Of a DNA stretch of 64,000 nt, positions 49,571 through 62,579 are shown one piece after another. Origin of the DNA: Pristionchus mayeri (lineage: Eukaryota; Nematoda; Chromadorea; Rhabditida; Neodiplogasteridae); NCBI GenBank assembly GCA_036245805.1, contig BTRK01000006.1, forward strand, positions 33,174,901 through 33,238,900, written 5' to 3'. The position numbers and the translations under genes were made by a program. The notes under the pieces are model-generated. The model did no database searches. It saw only the letters and a list, made by a program, of their open reading frames with translations, and was not told where the DNA came from. Position 1 is the stretch's first letter; every line of letters begins with the position of its first letter.

Positions 49571-52500
49571 TCAAAGGGAGTATGGATGAACATTCCGAAC
49601 CTTCTGGAATGGAGTCTGGCGATCCTTGGATATCCAGACAGAGTCGACAACCATATCATTCTCCACTGAGTACTGCTCGAAGTGGATGTGAGTAGAGTTG
49701 GGCACGAACATCCGAGTGTACCCATACTCGTTGTTTCTGAGATCAAGCATTAAAAGATACATAAATCCATCGGAAACCTTTTATATGTGCACTGAATACT
49801 GTCGAAATTATTAATTATGGTAATTGTATCGAAAAATATACTTTGATTGGGTAAGATTGCACAGAGAACGATGAGTAACAATTTCACCTTGCTGCACTAT
49901 ATTCAACGGGATCAGCGAAAGTCGCGTGGTCAGAGTGGCATCCCTGCAAGAGAGAGAAAAGAGATCAAAGATCAAGCCAGTACGAACCGCCGATCCAGAG
50001 ATGAAGTAGATGGGGCCAGCAGGGTTCTTGTAGGGGTCGGCAGCCTGAGATATCAACACTTTCGAATAGAAATGAAAAGACTTTATACAACGAGCAGAAC
50101 AATTTAAATAATTTTTTCTTGAAAAAAATATCGAAAAAATCTGGACGCACCTGTTTGGCAGAGGGAGTGCGAGGGAGGAATCGTTCGTACGAGTGTTCGT
50201 GACCCCAGAAAGTGATATCCACTCCCTAAGTATCTTCTCATTTTTATTGTATATTTCTTAATTGTAAACATCTACTTCGATCAATGGTACCTGCTCGATA
50301 AAGAGTGCTTCCAGTCCGGGCATATTGAGGAATCCATCACGCACCTGTATACAACTACATTTAATTTATAATTTCGAGTGGATAAATATAAGTCTTAAAA
50401 AATAGTAAGTTTAACGTGTACCAGTTGATTCTCGAACGCATTGCACTCTTCACTGTTATCATTTGAGCAATAGAAGGGACGATGGGAGAATGAGAAGATC
50501 CACGGACGAGTACCGCGATTCTTATTGGCTGCCTAGGAGAAATCTCGTTATCGATTATCGATCATCTTTCCTCTTCACATGATCTCTATGCAAAACTATT
50601 TTCGGGTTGTACAAAATATTAATTCAAATTTCGTGTCGATAGATGAAGTATTCATTGTGTGATATCCTTCTCGCACCTCTAGATCCTTGACGAGCCAATC
50701 GTATTGGGTAAAGACTGGTTCCATCCCGTACAAATAGTAGAAACCATAGTACTCAGAGGAGAGACCGACGAAGTGGATTGGACCAACGTCGAAACTGAGA
50801 ACGATTCTACGAATATCAATGAGCCATGATAATTCAATCTCGTGATTTGGTTTGTTCATCTGCCTAAGGGCATAAACTGACCTGTAGAACTGATTGTCTC
50901 CGTATCCCTCATCAGGCATGGTGAACGAGTTACGGTAGGTGGTGTAGTTAGCCTTCCAGTACTCCTGTGAGAGGGTTTATTGTGTTTGAGGCAGTCCGCG
51001 ATAGGGTTGCACGAACGAGATCGGGATCGGGATATCCGCACCCTGTTCCCACCCTCTCTCGCTCTCTCACCCCAAATTCGTGCGCGCGATCCGAACCTGC
51101 CAGTGGGCACGAAAATCCCGACATTGAACGAATTTTTCGCGCCTCTCACCCTCCCTTCCCTTTGACTGATCGGAAGTGATAGAGCGCTCTCCAAGGCGGG
51201 CAAGTCTTGAGAAGGGAAGGGGGAAAAGGAGCGCGAAAAATTCGTACTATGTCGGGATTTTCGTGCCCACTGGCGCTTTTCCCCGAAATTTCGTGGGGGA
51301 AGAGGGGAGCGAGCTCTCTAAAGAGCACGTGCGAGAGGGAGAAGGGAAGGGGTGCCAGAGGGGACGAAATTACCGATCCCGATCGTGCAACCCTAGTCCG
51401 CGATAAGCTGATTCGTCCCATCATTTTTCCATCCCACAAGGATAACCTCACAATTAACTGATGTGGCTATGTGAGGCGTCTCCATGGGTTCTCCAAGCCA
51501 TCACACTATTTTTTGGTATACTTTAAATACAAATGCAAAACCTCAGCTTCGTGATTGCCAGCGACAACCATGAAGGGTACGGTAGCGAAGAGTGGCTCGA
51601 GCGTCGCAAAGAATTGATCGCCCGTCTTCCCGTTGTTAGAGAAGAGATCATACGCGTAATCCCCTGAAGATTAACTCTTTCTTCGATCTTCGATTTGTTT
51701 CTTCATACCGACGGTGACGATGAGATCGAATGCCTTCTTATCTGCCTCCATGAGCATACTCGGGATACTCTCTCCATGGTACACTCCCAGATCTCCGAAT
51801 ACCTGCACATCATAGAGGGGATTGACGAAGTTGCGCATTGCAGATGCTCATCACCAGAATATTGTAGGGAGGCTGTAGGGGTAATTGCTTGAAGACGAAT
51901 TCCTTCGACAGATAACCGGGTCGACCCACTTGGTACGCTCAAATAGACTTCCATGATTCAATGGCATTGTGATGGGACGTCGCATGATACCGTAGGATTC
52001 TCCTGGAGTCAGACCAGTCATCACTACTCGATGAACGTATCGAGTCACTCCTGTCGGGTTCACGAATCTCAAGTTTGAATGTGAGTTTTGATTGGAACTA
52101 AACGCGAACTTAGTGCGTTCAGCGTTGATCGTGTACGTTTTCATCGTGAAAACTTTGCGGAAATTGATCTGCTGATCGACTGAAATGATCTTTGATTGAT
52201 CTTAGAATGAATCACATAAGCCCAGATGAGTAATTGAGAAGTGAGTGCTGAAAGGGACGAGGATGGAGTAATTGGATGAGTAAGAAGTGGGGGAGATCCA
52301 CGAACCCTCCTCGAATGTCACCCACGTCGCTGACATCTCCGTGTTTTTCTTCGTAAGCGCGATGTGCACCTGACATCAAAACTATTGTGATATATTTTAA
52401 TAATTGATAAGTTGAGTGTAGAATGGGAATAGTGAATAACTGATTGTTACCTGCTGGGGCATTCCTGCATCTAATTGAGATGGATCGACGAGAGCAGCGA

Positions 52501-52582
52501 GAAGAGCAGGAGAGGGATTCCATGAATGGACGAAAGAAGGGATAGAGAAGATGAGTAGAAGGAAGTGAAGGAGACTACCCAT
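49571..52582 (-). CDS. ACP7: Purple acid phosphatase, ACP7 type
   Basis: Secreted or lysosomal binuclear metallophosphoesterase that hydrolyses phosphate monoesters. Fourteen exons, all phases joining: 52451-52582, 52306-52369, 51991-52179, 51855-51928, 51709-51802, 51542-51663, 50882-50964, 50677-50794, 50422-50532, 50291-50344, 50151-50225, 49988-50044, 49888-49943, 49571-49736. Total 1395 nt (464 residues; human ACP7 about 438). A hydrophobic signal peptide follows MGSLLHFLLLIFSIPSFVHS. A fibronectin-like N-terminal domain (VHIALTKKNTEMSATWVTF) precedes the catalytic domain with all five metal-binding motifs: VFGDLG, GDYAYD, GNHEAE, FSHRPFYC and GHEHSYER. The C-terminus has NEYGYTRMFV and THIHFEQ. 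An in-frame ATG six codons upstream (52600) is an alternative start. A foldback element occupies the intron between 50964 and 51542. Confidence 0.97.
50996..51407. repeat. Foldback element in the acid phosphatase intron
   Basis: The ends are inverted repeats: TAGGGTTGCACGA near 51002 and TCGTGCAACCCTA near 51395. Inner inverted blocks match, for example CCAGTGGGCACGAAAATCCC at about 51099 and its complement at about 51260. The arms are about 170 bp and less regular than in the other foldbacks. Confidence 0.8.
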
Positions 52583-53102
52583 CTGATACGAGTATTCCAT
52601 ACGAGACATCCAATTATCAGTTGTGACGTCGATGCGGAAATAGTATCGTGATTTTCGATGATGTGAGCCAAATGAATTTGCCACGTGAGAAAATCACTAT
52701 CATTTCAAAAAATTAAGAATGCGATATCTGAGTGGAAAACAATATCTAAAAATGATCAAGAATGGAACCAAATGAAATAGTTCAGATAGACAGGGCATAT
52801 AGGAGTATCACAGTGGAGGGGACGAGAATGACAGACAAGCATCACTCTTGACTCTCTTCAAGGCGTCAATTGGCCGTGTCCGAAACTGTGATCACTTATC
52901 ACATTCTGGAAGGAGAGAGGGAGAGGGTGTGAATTGGCTTCCCGCTCCACATCAAAGGACGCCCTTCCACTTATCTGGAAGAAAATGACTTGATGCGTGT
53001 AAATGAGGGGAAGGAAAGGAAGAGGTTGGATACGTTTTCGTACGATGAAATTATATTGAAACTGGAGGTGATAATAATGACAACATTTTACAAATACAGG
53101 GT

Positions 53103-54171
53103 GCGTAAAAAGTATGGTGACAAACATTACGCACAATTTCTCGCGTACTTTCGACCACTATGAATACCGGTTGGGCCTCAATTTACCTGAGCATTATTGC
53201 TCCAAGATATTAATCTTAGTTTCCCACCAAGGAGCTCTGCCACTTAGAGAAGCGAAAATTTCCATTTGAAATTCATGTGACCTTGGCCCGCTACTCATTT
53301 TTCGCATAAATGATAATTCCAAACATTTGGATAAGCATTACCTTGCTATTTTAACTTTATTATAGAGAGAAACCATTCCACATCAGAATGCTCGTGCGTA
53401 GCAAGCACTCTATTATAAGGGAACGGAGAACTATCAACTTAACGAACTCGTACTTTGATGATGACACAAAAAGTTGAAAAGTGGTATTTTCAGTTTTCAT
53501 ATTCACCATGCTTATTTCTTGAAATAAACATGTATCGCGTATTACACGGTCGAATTATGAATTTTGATAGTATCAAATTGAATGAAAACAAGGACCTAAT
53601 GTATGTATCAAACATTTCCAAATATAGCTGATGTGGCCACTTTGGAGAGATTCGAACAATCTGCAGACCCAGGTTCCCATTCCCGAAGTACACTGAATGT
53701 ACAATTACGCTCCTGAGTGGTTGAGTATCATATACAATATAATGCGAATATCATAACTTTTAACATTAATGAATGCAACTTCTTAGTACAAAATTTTTTT
53801 TCGAGGGCCGTACCTAGGAAAGCCATTTAAAAATTGTTGCTGCTGTAGATCGTAGCCCACTAATTCAGTGATTCACATATTTAGACTCGTACATTGTCTT
53901 ACTTATCAGAAAAAAATATATGAATGCTCAACCTATATCTCTCGAATAATTAGGCATTAAAGATTACGTCACATTTAGTATGGTAAAAACGCAACTTTTT
54001 ATGCGAAATTTCTTTAACACTTTAATACTAAGAAGCTGTTAAGAATATTTTAACGTTATTTATGCCTTGCTTTGTTAAATATATGAGGAACATAGTGTAA
54101 CAAATTGAGATATATTGGAACAGTGCATTTCGAGTAGGATGCAATTTATTTTGTCACCATACTTTTTACGC
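53103..54171. mobile_element. Nonautonomous DNA element (about 1.07 kb) with 22-bp inverted termini
   Basis: GCGTAAAAAGTATGGTGACA and its complement mark the ends (perfect 22-bp match, 53103-53124 and 54150-54171). Nothing inside reads as a transposase. The outer bases differ (CAGGGT left, AAAAG right), so one end may be eroded. It abuts the truncated GPCR gene. Confidence 0.82.
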
Positions 54172-54179
54172 TTTTATGA

Positions 54180-56430
54180 CGTTTTCCCGGAGTTGACATA
54201 ATCGAGTAATTGAATATTCTTCTATGTTTGTTCCTCCTCTGAGATGTTCGATCTCTCGACAATCCGTTCGATAGACACTGCGTCAAAGCTGAACAAAAAA
54301 GCTAGTAAAAAATTCTCAAAAACATTAACATAGAATCCGATGAGAATGAGGATTCCGCATCCTGCCATCACTTCCACGTCCGAAACATACTCTGCAGACA
54401 GAGTGAATTGCGAAATTAGAAAGGTGTCAAAAATACCGAAAAAAAGAAGGAAGGAAACGGCAGAAGTGAAGAGGGAGTGAATCACTTCACATACTATGAA
54501 GAACGTTTTGGTAGTAGTTCCACCTCGATCGTACCTTGAAGAAACCCCATTGGAATGCCAAGAGTTTGAGAGACGCACCATTTCCAATACTTAATGTTTG
54601 ATGCAATGTATCTGTCGAAGACGAGAAAGAGAGGAAGAGAACTGAAGTAAGTGATCAATGCCCTCCTTCCCATACTGCACGAGATGAGCAGGAACGTCGA
54701 ATCTGAAGGGGTTGTCGACATTCAAGTGGGCATCATTTCCAAACCCGTGGCTGCTAATTCATGCATCTGTCGGTAGATAGCGTACAATCTGGCGAGACTA
54801 CTCACTGTCGCGTTTATTATGATCATTATTATGCGAAGTCTCAGCTAAATACATATTTTATATTAGAAATAGGCTTTCTCACATTCTGGTGTAGAATTGA
54901 ACTCCACACTGCTTTCATAACAAATCCACTCACGAAGAATTGGATGAATATCAAAGAAACCTTGAAATATTTATTTTAAAAAACTGATTGAGGAGGATAA
55001 ATATGGGAGAGGTACAGTCGCGCGCAAAAGTATTTGGGCACTTTTTGAACTTGCTGCAAGTTTTTGACCAGGAAAGGCATCAATCTGGAACTAGGGTCAG
55101 AGTTCATGATCATGATATTGGGGCATGACGCAATACCCCAGTCATTGCGTAGTGATGACGTAATCAAATGGGACTTTTTCAAAACGGCATTATTCTTACA
55201 TGGATTTTTTTCCTGCTGGCCAAATTTTCTGTGGTTGGAGATATGACTGAGGACTACCCAGAAAATTTTTTTGAGGTTGCTGCTCGGTCGCACATTGGCT
55301 GCAGCCTTGCTGCAATATCGAGGTCGGAAATTCAGATCTCAGCTTCTAGACAAGCTAGAGACTGGTTCAAGGCATCAAAATGATTGCCATCACGATCACA
55401 TACGATACTGAGAGTATTAAAACAATAACTCGAAATTTGCCCTCAAGGCATGAACAAATCACTTTTTTGCATGACCTTATTTGACATTCACAATTTTGCG
55501 GGAAAGTTAGTTAAAAATCTGGTTTTTGCATAGGCATATTCAAAATGTATTAAATAACTGATTTCCAACTTTTTAGAGTGTTTGGATAACTTTGCTGCCC
55601 GCGGCGACCGTTTTTCTGAGGGATACTCGAATCGGGAAACATCTTGTTTACGCACTCTCATTGTACTCGTCTGTACTCTCTCGCCCATAGGGGTAAACAG
55701 GGTGTTTCCCGACTCGAGTATCCCTCAGAAAAACGGTCGCCGCGGGCAGGAAAGTTATCCAAACACTCTAAAAAGTTGGAAATCAGTTTTTCAATACATT
55801 TTGAATATTCCTATGCAAAAACCAGATTTTTACCTAACTTTCCCGCAAAATTGTGAATGTCCAAATAATGGTAATGCAAAAAAGTGATGTGTTCATGCCC
55901 TGAGGGCAAATTTCGAGATATTGTTTTCATATTCTCAGGATCACCTGGAGTCATGATGGCGATCATTTTGATGCCTTGAACCAGTCTCTATTTTGGCTAG
56001 GAGCTGAGATCTGAATTTCCGACCTCGATATTGCAACAAGGCTGCAGCAAATGTGCGACCGAGCAGCAACCTCAAAAAATGTTTCTGGGTAGTCCTCAGT
56101 CATATCTCCAACCACAGAAAATTTGGCCAGCAGGAAAAAATCCATGTAAGAATAATGCCGTTTTGAAAAAGTCCCATTTGATTACGTCATCACTACGCAA
56201 TGACTGGGCTATTGCGTCATGCCTCAATATCATGATCATGAACTCCGATGAATTTGGTGTATAATACCCTAGTTCCAGATTGATGCCTTTCCTGGTCCAA
56301 AACTTGCAGCAAGTTCAAAAAGTGCCCAAATACTTTTGCGCGCGACTGTAACCTCAGTGGAGTAGAGGCATTCGAATGCGGGATAGAATTGATCTGTGAT
56401 GCTTGCATTCAGTACGTTGATTGTTAGCAT
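54180..56430 (-). pseudogene. Nematode chemoreceptor-like GPCR, probably broken
   Basis: Seven-transmembrane chemoreceptor of the Sra/Sre-like type (subfamily uncertain). Exons in phase: 56353-56430 (MLTINVLNASITDQFYPAFE), 54883-54960 (TM1), 54745-54844 (HQN joined to LRLRIIMIIINATVS, TM2), 54535-54702 (TM3 with FDRYIASNIKYWKW), and from 54493 downward (TM4-5). Three introns are only 38-42 nt. After TM5 the loop motif typical of these receptors (YSITRLCQLRENVIK, about 54180-54226) is present but in another frame than TM5, which runs to a stop at 54222. The transposon at 53103-54171 begins 9 bp beyond it and no TM6-TM7 was found. Intron 1 is almost wholly a foldback element. I read this as a receptor gene damaged by insertion, though an unseen small intron could repair the frame. 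Confidence 0.7.
55015..56348. repeat. Foldback element (1334 bp) forming GPCR intron 1
   Basis: Nearly perfect inverted arms of about 665 bp meet at about 55685. The outer ends read CAGTCGCGCGCAAAAGTATT and its complement, flanked by TA at 55013-55014 and 56349-56350, consistent with a Tc1/mariner-type foldback. It occupies all but about 55 nt of the intron 54961-56352. Confidence 0.9.
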
Positions 56431-57318
56431 TCTGCAGAAGGAGAAGGGAACTTCTTATCGATTCTGAGGGAGGAAGAAAAGTAAAGTTCCTTTCGAATTC
56501 TCAGCACAACGAAGACGGATCCCCTCAATTAGTGGAAATTGTTGTCGCGAAGCTTCGATCGTCATAATTCATACTTTTCATGGGGGCACCAATTATGAGA
56601 TTGAACACCAATAATTCAACAAATCGTACATGTTGTGAAACTAAAAGAGCAAAGCGATTGAAATTGACCCTGTTTGGCAACAACTCCGAAATGTCGATCA
56701 AGAACAACTTTTATCACAATATTGATTTTGAAAAAAATGCAGTTAAGATTTCTGAATATTAAATTGTATACACTCCAAAATATATATTGTTGAGGTTTCT
56801 TAAAATACAATATAAACCACAATTGATAAATTGAATTCCTATTAATTTCTCTTTGCCGACCATCGCTGTTTGAATGTCGGAGTGAGGATATCAATGGGAG
56901 TCGCTGAGGCTGCCCATGAGAACTGAGAGAGATCCATACTAAAATTGAACAATTCATTTATTTAAAAGATCCTTCGCATGAAAAGAGTAAATGAAGAAAC
57001 TAAATTTAATGCAATCTTGCCTGGCCCCTCCACTCCCCCAGTTGTTCTTCGATTCGACGACGTGCACTGATCTACTTCGATTCCTCTGAGTGGACACTGC
57101 TGGCTGAAATGTTGAGGCACCAGAAAATTTGAAAACGCGTGTCTTTCGAATGATTGCTCTTCATGGATAATACTACTTAGTGTCATTCTTTTGTCATATC
57201 TTCTCTCTAAATACAATTTCGAGGACATACGATAGTATTGAGTCGTTCCTCAGAAGGCGAAAGAAGCTGTCGATCAAGGATCTCAAGTGTTCGAATCTGA
57301 AGTTCTTTCTTCGGCAAT
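56431..57318. other. Region between GPCR and LRR genes
   Basis: No exon recognised with confidence. A minus ORF near 56962-57228 (MSSKLYLERRYDKRMTLSSI) lacks family resemblance and clear splice borders. AT-rich sequence near 56700-56820 may be promoter of the minus-strand receptor gene. Confidence 0.3.
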
Positions 57319-60300
57319 CTATCGATATTCGATGTTGAGATGGTCCCTTGCCTGATTCCTCACGTAGCTACTGTACACTCTCCTCTCCCTCACTCCATTT
57401 CCAGTGCAGTCCAGACTCTTGAGGATGTGCATGTTGAGTATACACTTGAGAGCAGCCAATGACGTCAGTCTGCAGTATCACTGACTAGTAGACAGTCAAT
57501 CATAAGGGAAAAAATATGATATGGAACTATTCGATCTGCTATTATATTTCAGTCCGGCAATACAAGGTGAACCTATTATTGGATACGTCAAGTATCTCGA
57601 GGGCGATAGTTCCTGCTAATCCCGCGAGGTCTTTCAGTCGATTTCCCCCCAAGAGAAGTTCACGGAGACGAGGCATCGACGCCTCAAGGACATCATTACG
57701 TCGTTTTCAACGAACAACCAAGAAAGAACTAGACTGAGTTGAAAACATTTATCTTACCTTATGAATCATTTTGATCTCATTACTCGATACATCGAGTTGT
57801 TCCAGATTGGGAAGAGTCGCAAAGATTCCCAAGTCCAATCTTAAGAAGAATATTACAACATAATGACAGCCTAATCTCACTTCGTGAGACGATTTCTGGA
57901 CAGATTGAGGGACGTCAACGTTGACAGTTTCGGAAGTTGCAGAGAAATAAGGGACGAATTGCTGAGCTGAAAGATTATTCATCATTCCAACACGAAATTA
58001 AAAATCTCACTTCGTTGTAGCTGAGATTCAGTCTATTCAACAATGGAAGAATGCTCGGCAATAATTCAGTTGATTCTGAGAATATGGACACCTGCGTTTT
58101 TGGTGGTTTATGGAAATATTGGCAACTTCTAACCATTCTGTTGTCACTCAAGTCGAGTGACTTCAGATCTGTCATTTCGACGACATCTCCGAGTTGTCTC
58201 AAACAATTCTTAGATAGATCGAAGTGGTTGATGTGGGAGAGCCCTCAATTCAACTGTGCAGTCAACCGTTCCTCCATCTTTGACTACTCACTCTCAACAT
58301 CTCCTGCTTCCAAAGAGACAATCTCCAATTGAGAATCAGAACAATTAATCGAATCCATACTGGCCAGATTCGGATGGCTTAAAAAGGTATTAGAGATAGT
58401 ATCTAGGCGATAAACTCGCACGTTTTGATTAAGAACTCAAGAGTGAGTGCTCTTCCAATTCCCTTCGAATCATTGTTCTTTCTCGTTCCCATGGGAGCTC
58501 TCTGCAGATCGAGACAATCGAGGGATGGAATGAGAGAGAGAACTGAGCAGCGATAGTCTGAAAAATTCTCTCCCAGTTCATTCATCACGAGTTCTCTCAC
58601 TCTCTGCGTGTTCTACTGCGTTTCCTCGTAAGTCCAAGAAGGAGAGCATCGACAGTCCCTGAGGTCTTCAATGTAGTGTTCCTGGTTACTGAATGTCTTT
58701 TTCCTACCTTCATTGGCTGCAGATCCTCCAAACTCGCAATGTGATTGTCACTGAGAAGAAGACGACGAAGCTGCTTGCATTTTTCAAGCCCTGAAATGAA
58801 TTTCAACGATTCCCATAACTTGGACAGACCTTTGACGTTCTTGATCACATTGTGCGAAGCTGAAAGATGATCGAGAATCTAAAATGGCTGTGGATCCTCA
58901 GTTTCGTATATTTTGTCTAGAATTGAAGTTTTAGTATCTCGAATGATTGACCTGTAGTTTGGTGCAGAAATGGAGACTGCTCAGTTTGTTTCCATCGACT
59001 ACGAGATGAGTCATCATTTCAGGCAGTTCATCAATCTTCCCTATCTTGTTCTCCGAGATATCGAGACAGTACAAATGGGGCAACTTAGAGATCTGAAGAG
59101 AAGTGCTCACTCTCGAAGTTGAAACTCTTTTATGAGCTTTGATGAACGAGGTTCCAATTCATTTTGAAAATGAATCAACACACAATACTGTTTGTATTTT
59201 TGATTTAAAAAAAACTGACCTTTCCAACAGTTATGAGTTTGTTGTTCTTTAGTGATAGACAAGTCAGCTGATGCAAATCGTCGATTCCAGACAACTTGCT
59301 CAAATCCATTGAAGATAAATCGAGCACCGTCACAGAATTCTGCGATTAGAGAATAATTCAGACTTCTATTTATTCCAATGCAAATCTGATACTCATGAAA
59401 AACTTGAAAGTATCGAAAATTCGTTATCCAAACCTTGAAATCAACAATATCCAATGCAGCCGAGTGAACTCCATAGCACAGCGCAATCTTTGAAATATTA
59501 CATTTATACAAAAATGTTGATCTCAGTAGTAACCTCGATTGGACTCCTGGTCGTGCAGACTGTAGTGGCATTGGTTGCATCAATGGGACAGGAAGAGAGC
59601 CATCGAGTGGAGAGATAGGGAGGGGAGAGAATGTCACGCACTGATCGAACACTGCATCGAGGAGATTGAGATATTGAAAATACTAGGACGGGATTGCATG
59701 ACAATAGAAAAATAGAAGACCTGACCATCTAGCCCCAGGCACTCCTCCGACTGCTCCGTTTATTGTGACTTCTTCGAGAGTGAGAGATGAATCCTCTCTC
59801 ATCGAGTCACTACTCCGATCTCTACCGAGTCCCTTCGAGGAATGATCTTCCCTCAATTGAATATGCATAACTTAGTGAGACAGTTGAGGAAAACTGACTT
59901 CAAGTCAAGTTTGATATTGATCTCTTTCAATCTCTCCATCTGTTCGTGGAACTTCCGTTCGAACACTTCCATGCTGTTCAGGTCGTCCATTCGGAGCTCG
60001 TTCTACAACGAATTTACACTCAATTTCACTTTCCTGTGGTATTTCTATTACTCTGAGCTTGCAATCATATTATGCTTAAAATTTTCGCAATAAGAAAAGT
60101 CGTAAAGATTGTCGAAAGTCGTAAAGTCGTAAAGATAAGAATAAGAAAAGATTATGTTTATCCCCATTCTGATTTTTTTCTTTCTTCTCTAACAACTATG
60201 GAAATCGTATGAATCAGTCCTCATCTGAGCACCTATTGCCTGACATGATAAATTGATTGATTAAATTGATTGATTGATTGATTGATGAATCATGAGGAAT

Positions 60301-61340
60301 GTGTATTCGAACTAGTAATTCGTCGATCTCTTCTTACTTTGCTGCATATTTCCATCGTGGCGACAGCAACTACAGTCACATCCGACCACTGGAGAGCAGA
60401 AGAGTCGGTCGTAGTGGGGAAGGCACCGATGTCAGCTGGAATCAGAAAGGACTTCTCTCGTAGCAAATGAATTACATGGAGATATCTCTGACACATGAAG
60501 ATATAGTGAAAATGGACTGATTCGCAGTTGATTAAGAAATGATTGTGTTTCAAATCATACAATTGTCGGAGTCAGTGCTGACATTGATGGAAGTCGTCTC
60601 ATCAGCCATCTTCCTTGCGATGGCCGATATTCCTGCCCGTTGACACACTAGCACCACGTTCACTAGTCGTTTCTGTCATGAATAAATTCACTTATCGATG
60701 TTTCCCTTGGTATCCAACTTTTTCGTCCAACTCTTTCCTGGTAATCTCGAAATCTTTCCAAACTCGGAGAGGGGGCGCACGAAAATTAGAGACAATGTGA
60801 CGTTGCATCACGTGGATCAGAGAACTGCAATGCTGATACTAATAATTTTGTTTACAAATATGTTTGATCGTTTTTGGGACACATTGAACCAACTATTTAT
60901 TCTATCAAATTAACCGACCGTTCATTGAATATCCTATGAATGGGATCACAATCGATGTATTGCAATCGATCGAGATCTTGCTTTGATAGGGATCGACGAG
61001 AGAGACAGAGACGCAGTTTCAGCTGAATAATATTGAGAGGAAAACATTGAGGGGAATGACACTAGATTTCTAGCGCACGGTAGATATTTGATAGCAAGAG
61101 TTAAAAAATGAGTCGAGAATTAAAAAAAAACTGTTGCTTAGAATTGGGAAGAGTGGAAAATAATATGAACCTCGTAAATATGCTTGGAGGTGCAATTGTA
61201 GTTAACCCAGTGCTCGATACTTCGGAACGTCGAATCATCAGCTGGCCTAAACTAATAATTAGAGAAGTTGGAATATGAGGATAACAATTGAAGGAACCAC
61301 ACAAAGAATCTCTAAAAAATGTACCTGAACATTTCCACAC
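57319..61340 (-). CDS. Leucine-rich-repeat protein (SDS22-like repeats), model incomplete
   Basis: Several minus-strand exons encode 22-residue LRRs. The C-terminal exon 57319-57469 (LAALKCILNMHILKSLDCTG, then an RERRVYSSYVRNQARDHLN tail and TAG) joins in phase to 57564 to about 57680 (LRELLLGGNRLKDLAGLAG, LEILDVSNNRFTL). Further repeats: 57758 to about 57839 (LPNLEQLDVSSNEIKMIHK), 58130-58200 (MTDLKSLDLSDNRMV), 58708-58860 (CKQLRRLLLSDNHIASLEDL), 58950-59095 (LPHLYCLDISENKIGKIDEL) and 59215-59340 (LDLSSMDLSKLSGIDDLHQL). Upstream candidates are 59890-60008 (ELRMDDLNSMEVFERKFHEQ), 60570-60665, 60675-60780 and 61165-61250 (PADDSTFRSIEHWVNYNC). The repeats suggest a protein-interaction scaffold; no catalytic domain was seen. 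Exon borders in the N-terminal half and the orthologue are unresolved. Confidence 0.7.
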
Positions 61341-62579
61341 CCGCTCCCTCCAACTTAGTTCCTATCGAGTAGTGATTCAGTGATCGCAGAAACCTTCAGA
61401 GGCTATTTTGGATGAGGAAGTTTTGACAATTCATTCTTTGGTTCGTGGTTCTCTCCATCACATTCACTTTCTAACAGTGGCACAAATGTATGCGTAGCAT
61501 ATGCAGAGACAGTCTTGTTCCCCCATTCCTCCCTTTACCTCGAGTGTTCCCTCCAACTCTTCCTGTGGGAGAAGGCGCTTCTCTGATTCGTCCATGTGTA
61601 TTCCAACACGTGTTTGATGACATCTCTACGAGTGTCTGCAATCTTTCTTGCCTTCATTCTGTTTTGAGATCGTGGTTCTGATGGATACTTCGCTTAGCGT
61701 GTCAGCAAGCAATAGAGAGAGACATGTGATTCTTCCTTCTTTCTACCTTTGACGGGGAGGGATTCTCGATGCTTCTCGATAGCATGTATGAATGCCTTCA
61801 GTCGATGTACGATCTTCGATGAATTCTTGTCGATCAACTTAAAGAAATTCGCCCAATGAACCCTGACAATTCTCTAAACTACTGATGAAGGGCGGTCACG
61901 TTCTCTGTTTTTGGTATCCTTCACCCTGAAATTGTTTTCTACCCTTTCGCCTAACTTAATTCCCATTCTCGACTGTAATTTTGTTGCCCGACCCAGAACG
62001 AAAACCGAGAAAGTCCAAACAAATAGCTTCTGAAAGCTAGGACAAGGTGACGTAGCGGTTGAGTACCAATAATTCGATTCAAAAGCCATGAGTCCCTCTT
62101 AAACACCCCCAGACTGCAGATGAATCCAGACCATGGGATTAAGAAATAGGTCAGAAACCCCCACCACTTGCACTCAACGAGCGGTAGCCTCACGCATAGG
62201 TCGCTGATAGCCTCAGGATATAGTATGTAAAATGCAGCGGGGTGCCAAAGCCCGCCTTTCGATTAGAGCCTTATCCTAATTAAACGAAACAAAATTAAAC
62301 GAGCTCAATTACCTCATCCTTATACTTTAGTTCGATCTTTAGTCTAATATAGGCTACTTGTAATTAACCTACTATCCATTCATAGGACCTGAACGTATTT
62401 TTTTACTACTTTTCATTTTTTTATCCCCTTTTGTGAGTTGTTTTGCCAAGTTTTCATTCCCTAGAAGATTAGTACTTTGTGCCACACTTAATTTTGAAGA
62501 TGGGCCTCAATCTAGCCATTTACGGAACGGGAAATTGTCTGATTTCTAAAATAAACCATTTCAGGTAATGTCCATGGTG
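61341..62579. other. No gene recognised
   Basis: Mixed-composition sequence. Short open frames have no family resemblance or splice structure I can defend. Confidence 0.3.

Noticed and set aside
53490..53693. Remnant transposase in the 53.1-54.2 kb element
   Set aside because: The short frame shows none of the expected catalytic motifs.
59107..59652. 181-codon minus-strand open frame
   Set aside because: It merges parts of LRR exons and introns. The LRR pattern appears in other frames with splice sites.
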